Source: Bdellovibrionales bacterium (GTDB lineage: Bacteria > Bdellovibrionota > UBA1018). Taken from it: a stretch of 64,000 nucleotides of DNA. Below are positions 23,746 through 31,008 of the stretch, piece after piece. The DNA lies in contig JAFEAP010000011.1 in NCBI GenBank assembly GCA_018266355.1, positions 1 through 64,000 on the forward strand, written 5' to 3'. The translations under genes and the position numbers were made by a program. A model generated the notes under the pieces. That model was not told the origin of the DNA and made no database searches. It saw only the letters and a program-made list of their open reading frames with translations. Each line of letters opens with the position of its first letter. Position 1 is the stretch's first letter.

Positions 23746-23777
23746 ACACCTTGGACGTGAAGTCGTAATCGAACGAC

Positions 23778-24095
23778 TTACGCGGAAACTTCCTTCGACC
23801 AAGCGAGATGCGTGAGCTGGAACTTCAAGCTCGCGACCAGGTTATCGAACTGGTCGTTCATCTCGCGGTACGGAGTCGCATCCGCGGTTTGCGCGCGGCT
23901 CTCGATCGACATCCGCAGGGACTGGGCTTGGATCGAGATCTCGCGCTGGCCGTTTTTCTCGCCCACTTCGGAGACCCTTTCAAGCGTTTCGAGGAGATCG
24001 TCCCATCGCTCCTTCTCGAAGGACCGAACGAGGTCCGTGCACACCGCTTTTACTTCGCGAACGAAGGGGTTCGACTTCTTCCGTGAGGTCGCCAT
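23778..24095 (-). CDS. Small helical cytoplasmic protein of unknown function
   Basis: A 105-residue protein with a good ribosome-binding site (AGGAGA) before the ATG. There is no signal peptide. The sequence is highly charged and almost entirely helical (VREVKAVCTDLVRSFEKERWDDLLETLERVSEVGEKNG), with one cysteine, and would form a helical hairpin or bundle. The family is not recognised. It lies immediately upstream of the tRNA-Pro(UGG) gene on the same strand, so the tRNA may be in its transcript. Confidence 0.65.
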   Translation of the reverse strand: MATSRKKSNPFVREVKAVCTDLVRSFEKERWDDLLETLERVSEVGEKNGQREISIQAQSLRMSIESRAQTADATPYREMNDQFDNLVASLKFQLTHLAWSKEVSA

Positions 24096-24433
24096 GGGAA
24101 TCTCTCCTGATTCGATTGGAAAACCCGACTAGGATATCGAAGCCGTCCGACCGTGTCAAAACCGCGCCCCCGGGAGCTTTATACGCGGTCCGCGCCGCAC
24201 GAAAAAGCGTCAAAAACCCGATAAAAACAACGATTTGACGAAGTCGGTTTTTTACATCATCATCATATACAGAAGGGTGAAAGCCCTTTCGGTTCCGCCC
24301 GAAACCAGGTCCTTCGGGCAACTCCACCAACACCCGCTTCGACGTATTCAAAATCTTTCCCGGTACCCGCTCAGGATGAGTCGGCGCCGAGGGAGTGCTC
24401 CACACTACCCACCGAACGAAAGGGACGTCTTTC
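24096..24433. other. 338-base gene-free divergent region
   Basis: It lies between two divergently transcribed small genes. It holds an AT-rich core (about 24200-24270) with a TTGACG (24235-24240) and a weak CATCAT 17 bases later on the plus strand, and a TATAAA on the minus strand near 24180 without a good -35. No convincing ORF, RNA gene or terminator is visible. A short imperfect hairpin (AAGCCCTTTCGG region with CCGAAACC, near 24280-24310) is of unclear meaning. Confidence 0.4.
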
Positions 24434-24808
24434 ATGGGTCGCAACACTATAGCTCACCTTGTCATTATCCAAGCCATTGGCCTCGGAATCGTAGCGGCAG
24501 CCAGTTCGATGATCAGCCCCGCGGACGCGATCGAACGAGCGGATCGAGAACCGGCCGGGGTCATGCGCCTCGACGCCCGGGACGCCTCTCGAGTGGACGT
24601 ACGCGGAGACCTGAAGTGCCCGATGCCGGAGACGAACAACGGCCGCTCGTGCACGCTCCAAATCACCGATCGCCAAACCGGCCAAACCCTCCGGGTCGTC
24701 GGTTCGAACGCTGCGATGCGCCTGCTCCAAAACGGGCAGACGCAGGTCGTCGCGACCGGAACGATCATGGGTGATGCCCTTCGCATCATCCAGATCCGCC
24801 CGGAATAA
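24434..24808 (+). CDS. Small secreted protein, beta-rich, unknown function
   Basis: A 124-residue protein. AAGGGA about nine bases upstream supports the ATG at 24434. The signal is NTIAHLVIIQAIGLGIVAAASSMISPADA. The mature domain (about 90 residues) has strand-rich segments (VDVRGDLKCPMPET, CTLQITDRQTGQTLRVVG, QTQVVATGTIMGDALRIIQIRP) and two cysteines likely to pair. The pattern suggests a small OB-like barrel, but no family is named. A strong terminator lies 44 bases after the stop, so it is probably monocistronic. Confidence 0.68.
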   Translation: MGRNTIAHLVIIQAIGLGIVAAASSMISPADAIERADREPAGVMRLDARDASRVDVRGDLKCPMPETNNGRSCTLQITDRQTGQTLRVVGSNAAMRLLQNGQTQVVATGTIMGDALRIIQIRPE

Positions 24809-24852
24809 GCAGGTTTCGAAAAGCGGTCACCACCGTTTTTCCTCCAAGGGAG

Positions 24853-24890
24853 ACGCCCGTTCCGAGGATTCGGAACGGGCGTTTTTTCTT
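24853..24890 (+). terminator. Strong Rho-independent terminator
   Basis: ACGCCCGTTCCGA (24853-24865) and TCGGAACGGGCGT (24870-24882) form a perfect 13-base-pair stem with a GGAT loop, followed by TTTTTCTTT. It ends the transcript of the small secreted-protein gene. Confidence 0.92.
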
Positions 24891-24916
24891 TACCGCGACC
24901 GTGTTAGCGTCGGGTC

Positions 24917-25156
24917 ATGTCCGAACCGATGACGAACAATCCGCAGCTCGACCGCGCGAAGTACCTCGAAATCCTGAAGACCGAAGGCCTCCCGGCGGCC
25001 CTCACCGCCCTCCACCGCGATTCCGAAGTCCTCGAGTTCCAGACCTTCGAAGGCCCGGGCGGTTACCAACCCGCCCTCTACGCCTATCTCGAAGACGTCC
25101 GCACGTTCTCCCGCGAACTCTGGCGCGTTTCCCTCGGCGAAATGCCGAAAGCGTGA
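24917..25156 (+). CDS. Small cytoplasmic protein of unknown function
   Basis: A 79-residue protein without signal peptide or cysteine. It starts with a polar segment and then YLEILKTEGLPAALTALHRD, an amphipathic helix, followed by a short strand region (VLEFQTFEGPGGYQPALYAY) and a C-terminal helix. No family is recognised. It is isolated between the terminator and the convergent SRAP gene, with four bases between stops. Coding is supported by codon usage and by the Met start right after a GTGTTAGCGTCGGGTC leader, but no clear ribosome-binding site is seen. Confidence 0.5.
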   Translation: MSEPMTNNPQLDRAKYLEILKTEGLPAALTALHRDSEVLEFQTFEGPGGYQPALYAYLEDVRTFSRELWRVSLGEMPKA

Positions 25157-25160
25157 TCGC

Positions 25161-26096
25161 TCAGGCCGCGACTTCGTGCTCGAAATAAGTCGGCTGCTTG
25201 TCGTCGAAAACGACCGCGTATTCGGCGAGGTCCTTCGCCGCGGCGCCTAGCCAGAGGTCGATGTATTTCGGACGCATGACGACCGGCGTGCGGTCGTGGC
25301 CCGCCGCCGCGACCTCCGGATTAGGATCGTCGGTGATGAGTGCGAAGGAATGCAGCGTGAAGTCTTCCGCCTCGTTGCGGTCCCAGATGCACGGCACCGC
25401 CATTTCCGTGAACGCCTTCGGCTCGAACCGGAGGACTACGTTCTTTCCCTTCACTTTCACGTGCTCGAAGAAGGCGTGGATCGGAAGGATCCCGTGCCGT
25501 TTCCCGTAAACGGATTTCCACCAGAAGACTTCTTCGAGGCGATCGCGCCGGGCATTGTAAGAGCCTTCGAATTTCCGGTCGAAAGCCGCCGACTGCCCGA
25601 ACGGCCGGAGCAAATAGCGAAACGGCCGAACGGATCGCTCCCCTTCCGTCTCGACGATAAGCGGAGCGTAACTCCCCGGCCAGATCCGCGAATCACTCTC
25701 GGAAATCTTCCCGCTTTCGAGGAGTCCGAGGCGGAATTCGGCTTTCTCGATTTTCGACGTCGCGATCCGCTGATCGTTTTGGGCCTTCTTCGTGACTTTT
25801 CCGGCGAGGGCTTTCTCGGCGGCGGCGAGGCGCTTCGACTGGGCCTTGATTTCGGCGGCGAGCGCCTTCCTTTCCCGGGCCTGGAACTCGCGGATCGACT
25901 TCGCGATCCGCATTTCCGGGGCCGACTTCGGTTTTTCGAGAAATGCGGCCTCGAGCGGGCGGGGGTTATTGACCGCCGAAGCGCTCGCAGCGAGCCGCTC
26001 GCGGAAAAGGTCCTCGAACATGTCGATCTGGACGCGAGCCTTATAGGTCAGCCCGAGCTCCTTCACGTGCATGTTCACCATCGCCGAATAACACAT
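25161..26096 (-). CDS. SRAP-family (YedK/HMCES-like) DNA-protein crosslink protein with an internal insertion
   Basis: A 311-residue protein. SRAP proteins shield abasic sites in single-stranded DNA by covalent linkage through Cys2, which is exposed after Met removal. The start at 26096 gives MCYSAMVN as required. The active-site set is present: C2, N181 (NARRD), E211 (HAFFEHV, the GFYEW position) and H267 (GHDRTPVVM). Compared with YedK (about 220 residues) it has an extra stretch at roughly 45-140, rich in Lys, Ala and Glu (AAEIKAQSKRLAAAEKALAGK), predicted as a long helix or coiled coil. It lies 9 bases after the RDD gene and may be in one transcript with it. Confidence 0.85.
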   Translation of the reverse strand: MCYSAMVNMHVKELGLTYKARVQIDMFEDLFRERLAASASAVNNPRPLEAAFLEKPKSAPEMRIAKSIREFQARERKALAAEIKAQSKRLAAAEKALAGKVTKKAQNDQRIATSKIEKAEFRLGLLESGKISESDSRIWPGSYAPLIVETEGERSVRPFRYLLRPFGQSAAFDRKFEGSYNARRDRLEEVFWWKSVYGKRHGILPIHAFFEHVKVKGKNVVLRFEPKAFTEMAVPCIWDRNEAEDFTLHSFALITDDPNPEVAAAGHDRTPVVMRPKYIDLWLGAAAKDLAEYAVVFDDKQPTYFEHEVAA

Positions 26097-26104
26097 CTCC
26101 GAAC

Positions 26105-26593
26105 CTACTCGAGAATGCTGACCGTTCCCGCGATCGCGTCGTGAAGGGCCTTTTTCTTCGGATTCATCGCGGCCATGAGGTACCCGGCTCCGAACGGGAT
26201 CGCGGACAGGAGCTGAGCGAAGTAGCGCGCGGAAGAGCGCCCGAGGCTTAAACTCCCGTCGTCGATCTCGCGGATCACGCGGATCCCGAAGATCCGCTTT
26301 CCCGGCGTCCATCCGAACCGCCAGTGGAAGCCGATGTAATACGGCACCGAAACGAAAGTCATCGCGGCGAGATTCACCGTCTGGATGAAGCCGCCGGTGA
26401 ACGCCTCCGAAAAGGTCGCCGCCGGTTTCGTCGCCTGATAGACGACGTAGAGCCCGAAGATCGTGAGGGCGAGCGACGCCGTCATGACGATGATGTCGTC
26501 GACGAGCGACGCGAGCGCCCGGACCCAGAACCCGGCGTAGCGGCGCGCCGGCGCCGGACCCGCTCCGGAGGCTTCGACGTTCGTCTCGCTCAT
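26105..26593 (-). CDS. RDD-family integral membrane protein
   Basis: A 162-residue protein. RDD family members have an Arg-Asp-Asp signature; here the first helix carries R25-A-L-A-S-L-V-D32-D33 (WVRALASLVDDIIVM). Hydrophobic segments follow near 35-55 and 70-90, then the conserved GWTPGKRIFGIRVI turn and a C-terminal ARYFAQLLSAIPFGAGYLMAAMNPKKKALHDAIAGT, typical of the family. Function is mostly unknown; some members are linked to ion or compatible-solute exchange. The ATG overlaps the TGA of the upstream EamA gene (ATGA), so expression is coupled. Confidence 0.85.
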   Translation of the reverse strand: MSETNVEASGAGPAPARRYAGFWVRALASLVDDIIVMTASLALTIFGLYVVYQATKPAATFSEAFTGGFIQTVNLAAMTFVSVPYYIGFHWRFGWTPGKRIFGIRVIREIDDGSLSLGRSSARYFAQLLSAIPFGAGYLMAAMNPKKKALHDAIAGTVSILE

Positions 26594-27558
26594 GCCTTTT
26601 TCGCCTTTCCGTAACTTCCCGCTAGGGCGGTCAGCATCCCGAGGAAAATCAGCGCGGAGGAGACCGCGACGCGGAAACTCATCTTCTCGCCGAACCAGAC
26701 GTAGGCGATCCCGGCCGCGATGATCGGCTGGAGGTAGATGAAGAGCGCGACTTGGGACGGCTTCGCGTATTTCAGCGCCCAGAAATTCAGGAAATACGCC
26801 GCGAGCGTCCCGATCCCGACGGCGCCCGCGCACGCGAGCCAGAGCGAACCCGTCATCTCGGGCGGGACGAACGAAATCCAGCTCGGGATCGCGATCAGGT
26901 TGATCCCGATCGTGCCGTAGAGAAAGAGGAACGCCGTCACCCAAAGCGAGTCGTGCTTCGAGATGAAGTTCTTCGAGAACGAGAGGAAGCACGCGTAGAT
27001 GAGGCAATTGAAGATGTTCAGCAGGTCGCCGATCACCGTCGCGTCGCTGAAGTGGACGTCCTCGAGCCGGCGGATCGAGAGAACGCCGGTGAGCGCGAGC
27101 AGGAACCCGACGCCCTTCTTCCAATTCGCCTCCTCCTGACCGCGGATCGTGACGAGCGCGAGCGTCGCGATCGGGATCAGCGTGTTCAAGACCGCGCTGT
27201 TCGTCGACGTCGTCATCTTCAGCCCGGTCAGGAACGCGGCTTGGTTCAGGATCGTTCCCATCAGCGCGAAGCCCGCGAGCGGGAGAAGGAACGCGCGGTC
27301 GAGCTTCGGTCGCGGCCGCTTCGTCGCGATGCAGACGGCGAACATCACCGCGGTCGCGATCGCGATCCGGATGCCGGCCCACACGAGCGGCGGAAAATTC
27401 GAGACGACGACTTTCGAAATCACGTAGTTCGCGCCGAAGCAGAACTGAACGGCGACGAGCGCGGCCGTGATCGCGAGCGCCGGCGGCGCGGCGATCGGAA
27501 GGGTGCGCGCGGACCTCGGCGGGACGCCGTCGGTAATGGGAGCGATTCGTTCAGCCAT
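26590..27558 (-). CDS. EamA/DMT-superfamily transporter
   Basis: A 322-residue protein with about ten hydrophobic helices arranged as two EamA repeats (residues about 28-160 and 175-315), typical of drug/metabolite transporters of the inner membrane. Repeat signatures are visible: PPLVWAGIRIAIATAVMF and LNQAAFLTGLKMTTSTNSAVLNTLIPI in the first half, and YFLNFWALKYAKPSQVALFIYLQPIIAAGIAYVWFGEKMSF in the second. Substrate cannot be read from sequence; relatives export amino acids or metabolites. It is the first gene of an apparent three-gene run with the RDD and SRAP genes. Confidence 0.85.
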   Translation of the reverse strand: MAERIAPITDGVPPRSARTLPIAAPPALAITAALVAVQFCFGANYVISKVVVSNFPPLVWAGIRIAIATAVMFAVCIATKRPRPKLDRAFLLPLAGFALMGTILNQAAFLTGLKMTTSTNSAVLNTLIPIATLALVTIRGQEEANWKKGVGFLLALTGVLSIRRLEDVHFSDATVIGDLLNIFNCLIYACFLSFSKNFISKHDSLWVTAFLFLYGTIGINLIAIPSWISFVPPEMTGSLWLACAGAVGIGTLAAYFLNFWALKYAKPSQVALFIYLQPIIAAGIAYVWFGEKMSFRVAVSSALIFLGMLTALAGSYGKAKKA

Positions 27559-27604
27559 GGTCCAAGCTTATTCCCCTCGTCCTAAAACGCAAACCCCAGA
27601 AACG

Positions 27605-27632
27605 AAAAGGCCGGGACCCGAAGGCCCCGGCC
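27605..27632 (-). terminator. Rho-independent terminator after ahpC
   Basis: On the minus strand a ten-pair stem (GGCCGGGGCC with GGTCCCGGCC, one G-T pair) closes a TTCG tetraloop and is followed by TTTT. It lies 28 bases after the peroxiredoxin stop and before the EamA gene, separating the two transcripts. Confidence 0.85.
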
Positions 27633-27659
27633 GATCCTTGAACGTCAGCGGAAACGCGA

Positions 27660-28178
27660 TTATTTCAGCGTCGCCTGACCCGGCTTCCAGTTCGCCGGGC
27701 AAAGCTCGCCGGTCTTGGCGGCTTGGAGCGTGCGAAGCGTTTCTTCCGGAGAGCGGCCGATGCCGAGCGCGTTCACCGTCATGTGTTGGAGAACGCCCTT
27801 CGGGTCGATGAGGAAGGTTCCGCGAAGCGCGATGCCTTCGTTCTCGATGAGGACGCCGTAGTTTTTCGAGATTTCGTGGTTCGTGTCGGCGAGGACGGCG
27901 TACTTCACGTCCTTCAGGTCGCGCTCGAACCAGGCCTTGTGCGAGAAGTGCGAGTCGGTCGAGCACGCGAGGACTTCGCAGCCGGCTTCCTTGAACTTCG
28001 ATTCGATCTCGCCGAACGCCTTGAGCTCGGTCGGGCAAACGAAGGTGAAGTCGAGCGGGTAGAAGAACAGGCAAACCCATTTGCCTTGGTAGTCCTTCAG
28101 GGAAACGTCCTTGAATTGACCGGCTTGGTAAGCCTTCGTCTTGAACTCGGGGGCCATCATACCGACGCGGATAGACAT
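27660..28178 (-). CDS. ahpC: Typical 2-Cys peroxiredoxin (AhpC/Prx1 type)
   Basis: A 172-residue cytoplasmic peroxidase that reduces hydrogen peroxide and organic hydroperoxides with thiol reductants. The peroxidatic cysteine is C48 in FTFVCPTE and the resolving cysteine is C160 in GELCPANW; the strand FFYPLDF and the conserved Arg in LRGTFLIDPKG complete the active site. It ends 12 residues after the resolving Cys, so the long C-terminal helix of eukaryotic Prx1 is absent. AAGGAGAATTTC precedes the ATG. It is flanked by its own terminator and a divergent gene, so it is monocistronic. No reductase (ahpF) is nearby. Confidence 0.93.
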   Translation of the reverse strand: MSIRVGMMAPEFKTKAYQAGQFKDVSLKDYQGKWVCLFFYPLDFTFVCPTELKAFGEIESKFKEAGCEVLACSTDSHFSHKAWFERDLKDVKYAVLADTNHEISKNYGVLIENEGIALRGTFLIDPKGVLQHMTVNALGIGRSPEETLRTLQAAKTGELCPANWKPGQATLK

Positions 28179-28308
28179 CGAAATTCTCCTTGGAAATGGT
28201 GTTGAGGACCCACGGTACTGACCGTTCGAGCGGAGTGCAACCCTTCAAAATGACGCGGAAAGCAGACTCGCCTTGTCCTTTCCACCGTTCCTCGTTATAC
28301 CCCGCGCC

Positions 28309-29391
28309 ATGCTCCTTTTCGCCGCGCTGACCGCGATTCTCGCCCTTCCCCCCGCCCAGGCCGCCGGAACCTTCTCGCTCGCCGATCTCGAGCGCCTCCT
28401 GGCCGCTCGCCCCACGAAATCGATGGAGGAGGCACTTCCTCTCCTTCCGCCCGAATTTCGTCGGAACCCCGTCCTGATGGCCCATAGCCGCAGTCTCCAA
28501 TCCGGAAGCCCCGACGCCCCTCGCGCGATCCTCTCGAACGACGACGGCTCGTTCGTCCTCGCCTTCGGCCGCGGCGGAGACTCGTTCGAAATGGTCCAGT
28601 TCCACCGGGACACGCGCCGCTTCGAGTTCGCCGAAGTCGCCTTCGATCGGAAATCCCCGGCGAAGGTCGAACACGACCTCATGCGCTGCTCGGGCTGCCA
28701 CGGAAACTCGAACGACTCCCACCCCGTCTTCGAATCTTTCCCGAAATGGCCGGGCGCCTACGGCGAAAGCGGAGAACGCCTCGAGGCGACGGTCGAAGCG
28801 CCCGCGCTCGCCGCGTTCCTGAAGGCCGCGAAGACCGACTCTCGCTACGGCGCGCTCGTCGATCTCGATCGCACCCACGGAACGCTCGATTCGGCGGGCC
28901 GCCTCGCCGGCCGTCCGAACTCGGCATTCGTTCGGAAGATGATGCGGCTGAATTTCGAGCGCATCGCGGACCGGATCGTGAATTCGCCGAAGTACGAAGC
29001 CGCCCGTTACCGTTTGCTCGCGGCGTACACCTGCACCGCCGAAGCGACGTTCAAGGACGATTTCCTCGCGGGCCTCGGAAACGTCCCGAGCCGCCTACTC
29101 CCGATCGACCGGGACGCGAAACAATACGAACCCGAGGAAGCGATCGCCTTTTACTGGATCCTCCCGAAACTCGGCTACGACCCGTTCGACTGGAGCCTCG
29201 CGTTCGGCGACATGTACGGCGACCAAGGCGCACGCCTTCCCGAACCGGACGCCGATTACGGAACGTCCGCCGAGGAACTTGCCCGCGCGTTCGCCGCGAG
29301 CGATCCGAGGATCGCCGCCCTCGTTGGCCGCGACGGTCGCACGAAGCCTTCCTGCGCGAAACTCCGGGACCTCGACCGCGCCTCGCGCTGA
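28309..29391 (+). CDS. Secreted monoheme c-type protein of unknown function
   Basis: A 360-residue protein. The ATG at 28309 gives a short signal peptide (LLFAALTAILALPPAQA). A single heme c motif, CSGCH at 127-131, follows a strand-rich first domain (SFVLAFGRGG, SFEMVQFHRDTRRFEF). After the heme comes HPVFESFPKWPGAYGE and a long helical part with two more cysteines (YTCTAEA and PSCAKL). The fold is not a classical small cytochrome c, and no axial Met is obvious. Single-heme proteins of this size are often surface or periplasmic oxidases of unknown role. It converges on the oxidase subunit IV-cytochrome c gene with 24 bases between stops. Confidence 0.7.
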   Translation: MLLFAALTAILALPPAQAAGTFSLADLERLLAARPTKSMEEALPLLPPEFRRNPVLMAHSRSLQSGSPDAPRAILSNDDGSFVLAFGRGGDSFEMVQFHRDTRRFEFAEVAFDRKSPAKVEHDLMRCSGCHGNSNDSHPVFESFPKWPGAYGESGERLEATVEAPALAAFLKAAKTDSRYGALVDLDRTHGTLDSAGRLAGRPNSAFVRKMMRLNFERIADRIVNSPKYEAARYRLLAAYTCTAEATFKDDFLAGLGNVPSRLLPIDRDAKQYEPEEAIAFYWILPKLGYDPFDWSLAFGDMYGDQGARLPEPDADYGTSAEELARAFAASDPRIAALVGRDGRTKPSCAKLRDLDRASR

Positions 29392-29415
29392 CTCAAGTCC
29401 TCGGACGAGGTGCGA

Positions 29416-30318
29416 TCAGAGATTCGGATTGAACGTCCGCGCTTCGACGCGCTCGCCGTAACCTTCGAGGTCGTCGTGGCCCGGCTTGATGTTGCCCTTC
29501 AAGCCGTCCTTCGCGGTCTCGGCGTCGAGGATCTTCATCGCGGCCGTGATCGGGATCGACGGCGCTTCGGTATCGCCGAGGGTGTCTTTGGACGTATCCA
29601 CGCCGGCCGCCTTCAGGTCTTCCGGAGTATCCTTCAGGACGTTCGGACCGAGGGAGGCGACGTAATGCGCGAGCGTCCAGCGGTCTTCCGCCGGGATCGT
29701 CGCGAAGGAAGCCATGCCGGTGCCCGGCCGACCTTCCTTGAGCGTCTTGAAGATCTGCGACGGCTTACGGCCGTTACCCCAACCGTCGGCCGAGGTGAAA
29801 TTCCGCGGATGCGGGACGAGCGCGGCGGCCGCCGGGCCGTCGCCTTTACCTTCCGGACCGTGGCAGGAAACGCACTGTTGCATGAAGATCGCTTTGCCGT
29901 GCGCGACGATTTCCGGCGTCGGCTCCCACGGACGCTTGAACTGGGAGACGCCCTTCACCGGGAGCATGATCTGCTTCCCTTCGGTGAAAATGTCGCCACG
30001 GAAAAGGAAGTCCGGAGCGGTCAGACCGATGAAGATCGCGAGGAAGAAGAACCCCGAGACGAAGATCACCGAGTTCGACTTGTCGTCGTGGCTCAGGTTC
30101 ATGAAGATCGAGGCGACGAGGTAGGCCTTCATCGCCGCGACGAGCATCCCGACGACGAAGTTCCAGGTTCCGAGGTGGACGAAGGAAAGGCCGACCGTGA
30201 TTCCCGTCAGCACGAGGAGCGCGCCGAGCGTCTTATAGATCGTCGCGTCCGGGATGATGTAGTGGCCGTGGCCTTCGCCGTGAGAACCGTGTCCGTGATT
30301 ATCGTGAGAGTTCGACAT
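29416..30318 (-). CDS. Cytochrome c oxidase subunit IV fused to a cytochrome c domain
   Basis: A 300-residue protein. After a His/Gly-rich cytosolic start (HDNHGHGSHGEGHGH), residues 28-105 contain three helices of the small caa3 oxidase subunit IV (COX4_pro type), including MKAYLVASIFMNL. A linker leads to a cytochrome c domain with CVSCH at 149-153, GKGDGPAA after it and GTGMASF as the likely Met ligand near 201. The heme domain would face the periplasm. Together with the heme domain of CoxB, the oxidase would carry two tethered cytochromes c. It is the last gene of the cox operon, 12 bases after coxC. The heme domain resembles the one in the FTR1 fusion at 14511-16490. Confidence 0.88.
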   Translation of the reverse strand: MSNSHDNHGHGSHGEGHGHYIIPDATIYKTLGALLVLTGITVGLSFVHLGTWNFVVGMLVAAMKAYLVASIFMNLSHDDKSNSVIFVSGFFFLAIFIGLTAPDFLFRGDIFTEGKQIMLPVKGVSQFKRPWEPTPEIVAHGKAIFMQQCVSCHGPEGKGDGPAAAALVPHPRNFTSADGWGNGRKPSQIFKTLKEGRPGTGMASFATIPAEDRWTLAHYVASLGPNVLKDTPEDLKAAGVDTSKDTLGDTEAPSIPITAAMKILDAETAKDGLKGNIKPGHDDLEGYGERVEARTFNPNL

Positions 30319-30330
30319 TTTGTCCTCTGA

Positions 30331-31008
30331 TTATCCGAGCAAGTAGAGCAACGGGAAAAGGAAGATCCAAACCAAGTCGACGAAGTGCCAGTAGAAACCG
30401 ACGAGTTCGACCGGGGTGAAGAACTCCTTCGAGATCTGACCGCGTTTGATCCGCGTGATGATCCAGGTGATCAGGCACATGCCGACGACGACGTGGAACG
30501 CGTGGATCCCCGTCATGACGAAGTAAAAGGAGAAAAAGAGCGGCGCGTGAGGAACGGTCAGCCCCTCGAAATGATAGAGGCCGCCCGGGAAAATCCCTTC
30601 GTGGAATTTGTGGGTGTACTCGAAGTACTTCACCAGGCAGAAGCACCCGCCGAGGAAGATCGTCGTGATCAGCATCCCGATCGAACGGCGGTTGTTCCCG
30701 CGTTGCGCGGCGGTCACGCCGAGCACCATCGTCGCGGACGAGATGATCAGGATGACGGTGTTGAGCGCGCCGAGCTTCACGTTCAGCTCTTTGTGGGCCT
30801 CGTGGAACGCTTCCGGGAACCGGAGGCGGAAAAGGAGGTAACCGACGAAGATCGCGCCGATCATGAGGACTTCCGTCACCATGAAGAGCCACATCCCCTG
30901 CTTCGCCGACGAGAACTCGTGCTCGGCCGACTCGAAGTGGTGCCCGAAGTGGTGGGGTGCCGGGTTGTCCGCGTTGTATTTACCAGCCGGAACCGATGCG
31001 TGCGACAT
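30331..31008 (-). CDS. coxC: Cytochrome c oxidase subunit III
   Basis: A 225-residue protein with five hydrophobic helices, of the short prokaryotic subunit III type (mitochondrial-type subunits have seven). Recognisable features are KQGMWLFMVTEVLMIGAIF near residue 37, the ALNTVILIISSATMVLG helix and HAFHVVVGMCLITWII near 165, with a terminal YWHFVDLVWIFLFPLLYL. It stabilises the catalytic subunit and proton uptake. Its ATG shares a base with the coxA stop (TAATG), so translation is coupled. Confidence 0.93.
   Translation of the reverse strand: MSHASVPAGKYNADNPAPHHFGHHFESAEHEFSSAKQGMWLFMVTEVLMIGAIFVGYLLFRLRFPEAFHEAHKELNVKLGALNTVILIISSATMVLGVTAAQRGNNRRSIGMLITTIFLGGCFCLVKYFEYTHKFHEGIFPGGLYHFEGLTVPHAPLFFSFYFVMTGIHAFHVVVGMCLITWIITRIKRGQISKEFFTPVELVGFYWHFVDLVWIFLFPLLYLLG

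Noticed and set aside
24235..24263. TTGACG-17-CATCAT as promoter of the 24434 gene
   Set aside because: The -10 matches only four of six positions and is about 170 bases from the start; noted in the gap description only.
26593..27382. N-terminal extension of the RDD-family frame by about 260 codons
   Set aside because: The extension overlaps the EamA transporter in another frame. The ATG at 26593 gives a normal RDD protein and an ATGA overlap.
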